This document shows positions 25,192-26,267 of a stretch of 26,267 nucleotides of DNA, one piece after another. The notes beneath the pieces are model-generated. The model searched no databases. It had not been told where the DNA came from and saw only the letters and a list, made by a program, of their open reading frames with translations. Source of the DNA: Firmicutes bacterium UBA3910. Lineage in GTDB: Bacteria > Bacillota > Limnochordia > Darwinibacteriales > Darwinibacteriaceae. A program made the translations under genes and the position numbers. Location: NCBI GenBank assembly GCA_002391465.1, contig DGFC01000037.1, forward strand, positions 1-26,267. The letters are read 5' to 3'. Each line of letters opens with the position of its first letter. Within the stretch, counting starts at the first letter, position 1.

Positions 25192-25495
25192 GGGCCTTTT
25201 CCTCCTCTCCGTTACCTTCAAATCCGGCCAGCCCCGGTATTCTCAGCTGCCAGTCTCCCGGGGTAAGCACTCTAATGATCCAGAGGCTGCCCGCAAAACC
25301 GCAGAGCATAAATACAAAAGCCACATCCACAAAGGCGTACTCGCCCCCAGCGAACGCAGTGAGCAGGATCAGTGCACTGATTTTACTTGTTATGGCGTTG
25401 ATAGAGATCATGCGATCAATTACTGTTGGTCCCAGAATTGCCCGCAAGAGCACTGCGAGAATCAGAACCATAAGCCCTGCTAGTATCCACCACAT
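25184..25495 (-). CDS. mrpF: Na+/H+ antiporter subunit F (MrpF)
   Basis: A 103-residue protein with three membrane helices. It shows the MrpF pattern LRAILGPTVIDRMISINAITSKISALILL (17-45), with the conserved GPTVxDR motif, then EYAFVDVAFVFMLCGFAGSLWI. The ATG at 25493-25495 follows GGAGGAG by five bases; a GTG two codons earlier abuts the SD. Its first 80 bases lie inside the 3' end of mrpE, an unusually long overlap for this operon. Equivalent to MbhB. Confidence 0.92.
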   Translation of the reverse strand: MWWILAGLMVLILAVLLRAILGPTVIDRMISINAITSKISALILLTAFAGGEYAFVDVAFVFMLCGFAGSLWIIRVLTPGDWQLRIPGLAGFEGNGEEEKAHD

Positions 25496-25994
25496 GGGCA
25501 CTCCTCCTCTGCCTGTAAGTTTCTAACTTCCTTATTTCATCGATCATCCGCCAATAAATGACACCAATGGCGGTTTCTTCAGTCAGGGCGTGGATGATGA
25601 AGCGCCCCGACTTCGGGTCAACGTCGACCGTGACTGACCCTGGTGTCAAAGTGATGCAGGTTGCCAAAAACACTCTGCCCCAATTGGTTTCCAAGGGGGG
25701 ATCCAGCACTAGAAACACGGGGCTCACCCGGGGGACGTTAAACACTATCGTTTTAATTACTGCAAAGTTGGATTGGAGTACATAATAGATTAAGAGAATG
25801 AGGCATTTCCCCAGCTGAACCAGCTCTCTCCAGGACAGGAGTCGAGGAAGCTGGGGCCCCAGGTCGTGCCAGAACCAGATCGTAATGACACTGAGTACTG
25901 CGCCGGCCAGAATATGCTGCCAGCTGAGGCTGCCCGCAGCGATGAGCCAAAAGGCCAAAAGTAAAACTGCTAGGGTTAGGGACCGTTTACTCAC
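25416..25994 (-). CDS. mrpE: Na+/H+ antiporter subunit E (MrpE), with extended C-terminus
   Basis: A 192-residue MrpE/MbhA-type protein. Two or three hydrophobic helices (6-43 and about 58-75) lead to a cytoplasmic domain with VFLATCITLTPGSVTVDVDPKSGRFIIHALTEE (108-140), the family's most conserved stretch. MrpE proteins are usually about 160-170 residues; here 25-30 polar residues (HVVDTSRAYGSDSRSALAG) are added that read across the start of mrpF in another frame. The start is GTG with AAGGTGG upstream. First gene of the operon. A frameshift near 25495-25530 that hides the true stop is possible. Confidence 0.88.
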   Translation of the reverse strand: MSKRSLTLAVLLLAFWLIAAGSLSWQHILAGAVLSVITIWFWHDLGPQLPRLLSWRELVQLGKCLILLIYYVLQSNFAVIKTIVFNVPRVSPVFLVLDPPLETNWGRVFLATCITLTPGSVTVDVDPKSGRFIIHALTEETAIGVIYWRMIDEIRKLETYRQRRSAHVVDTSRAYGSDSRSALAGNSGTNSN

Positions 25995-26069
25995 GCTAAA
26001 CCACCTTCTTCATGAACTTGTAGTAAGACCAAAATCGTTGAAAAACACTAAGTTAAAAAAATCACAAAT

Positions 26070-26120
26070 ATAGCCGTACGGGAAGGCGGGGTTTGGCGCC
26101 GGGCCTTCCCCTCACACGGC
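26070..26120. repeat. GC-rich interrupted inverted repeat at the contig edge
   Basis: AGCCGT with ACGGCT form an outer stem and GGGAAGGC with GCCTTCCC an inner stem (within 26070-26120), around a GGGGTTTGGCGCCGG-type loop. The rest of 25995-26267 upstream of mrpE holds no recognisable gene; a minus-strand frame of 61 codons (26048-26233) has no family match I can name. No clear promoter for the mrp operon is visible. Confidence 0.5.
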
Positions 26121-26267
26121 TTGTATGTGTATCCGAAATATGGCAAAGAAACTTCCCATCGTGTCAGCAAGAGATCACCCCACAGCAATTTTTCCAGACA
26201 ATTGAAAAAGCGCAGGCTGCAAAAAGCAAGCACTACGCCTGGGGTACTCCTACGGGGTTAGCTGACG

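Noticed and set aside
26070..26120. Group II intron domain V
   Set aside because: The outer stem looks similar, but the upper helix, loop and bulge do not match the 34-base domain V pattern and no reverse transcriptase is present.

Overview
This 26.3 kb window is a bacterial contig fragment, probably from an anaerobic Bacillota (Clostridia/Limnochordia-like) organism. The evidence is a T-box riboswitch with an AGAGTGGTACCGCGG motif before leuS, strong GGAGG-type ribosome binding sites, several TTG and GTG starts, extended -10 promoters, a selenoprotein SelD and an Mrp/MBH-type antiporter operon. The exact taxon cannot be read from the sequence. Bases 2-35 are an exact Illumina Nextera read-2 transposase adapter, so the left edge is a library artefact and the first gene is cut there.

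Layout. 36-681 (+): 3' part of a threonine aldolase. 731-3395 (-): tldD-pmbA, with a LysR regulator (3490-4395, -) upstream that is divergent from a CPA-type cation/proton antiporter (4517-5776, +). 5822-7053: a ferritin-like protein (-) and a Dps (+) diverging from a shared control region that carries a perfect Fur-type palindrome over the dps promoter. 7104-7811 (-): thyX. 8146-14168 (+): a tightly packed run of MATE transporter, gamma-glutamyltranspeptidase, EF2568-type cysteine desulfurase, DUF3343 protein, SelD and YedF. 14242-15635 (+): an AAC(3)-family acetyltransferase and a YfbR-like HD phosphohydrolase. 15870-18556 (-): leuS with its full T-box leader. 18644-25994 (-): a ten-gene Mrp-type antiporter operon.

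The two most informative systems are the selenium cluster and the antiporter operon. In the first, the selD reading frame is interrupted by an in-frame TGA at the catalytic Cys position (GGG-U-AAKLGP), followed at the right distance by a SECIS-like hairpin. SelD is therefore very likely a selenoprotein that a simple gene caller would truncate by 38 residues. Its neighbours (desulfurase/selenocysteine-lyase-like protein, DUF3343, YedF) are the usual partners of selenium-donor metabolism, so the organism should also encode SelA, SelB and tRNA-Sec elsewhere.

The second is mrpE-F-G-mbhD-mbhE-mrpB-mrpC followed by three NuoL/M/N-type proton channel subunits. The large MrpA protein of classical Mrp is here split into separate genes, as in membrane-bound hydrogenase (MBH/MBX) antiporter modules, but no hydrogenase or NADH-oxidising genes are attached in this window. 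No CRISPR array, tRNA, rRNA, phage or recognisable insertion sequence was seen. The last ~200 bases at the right edge hold an unexplained GC-rich hairpin.
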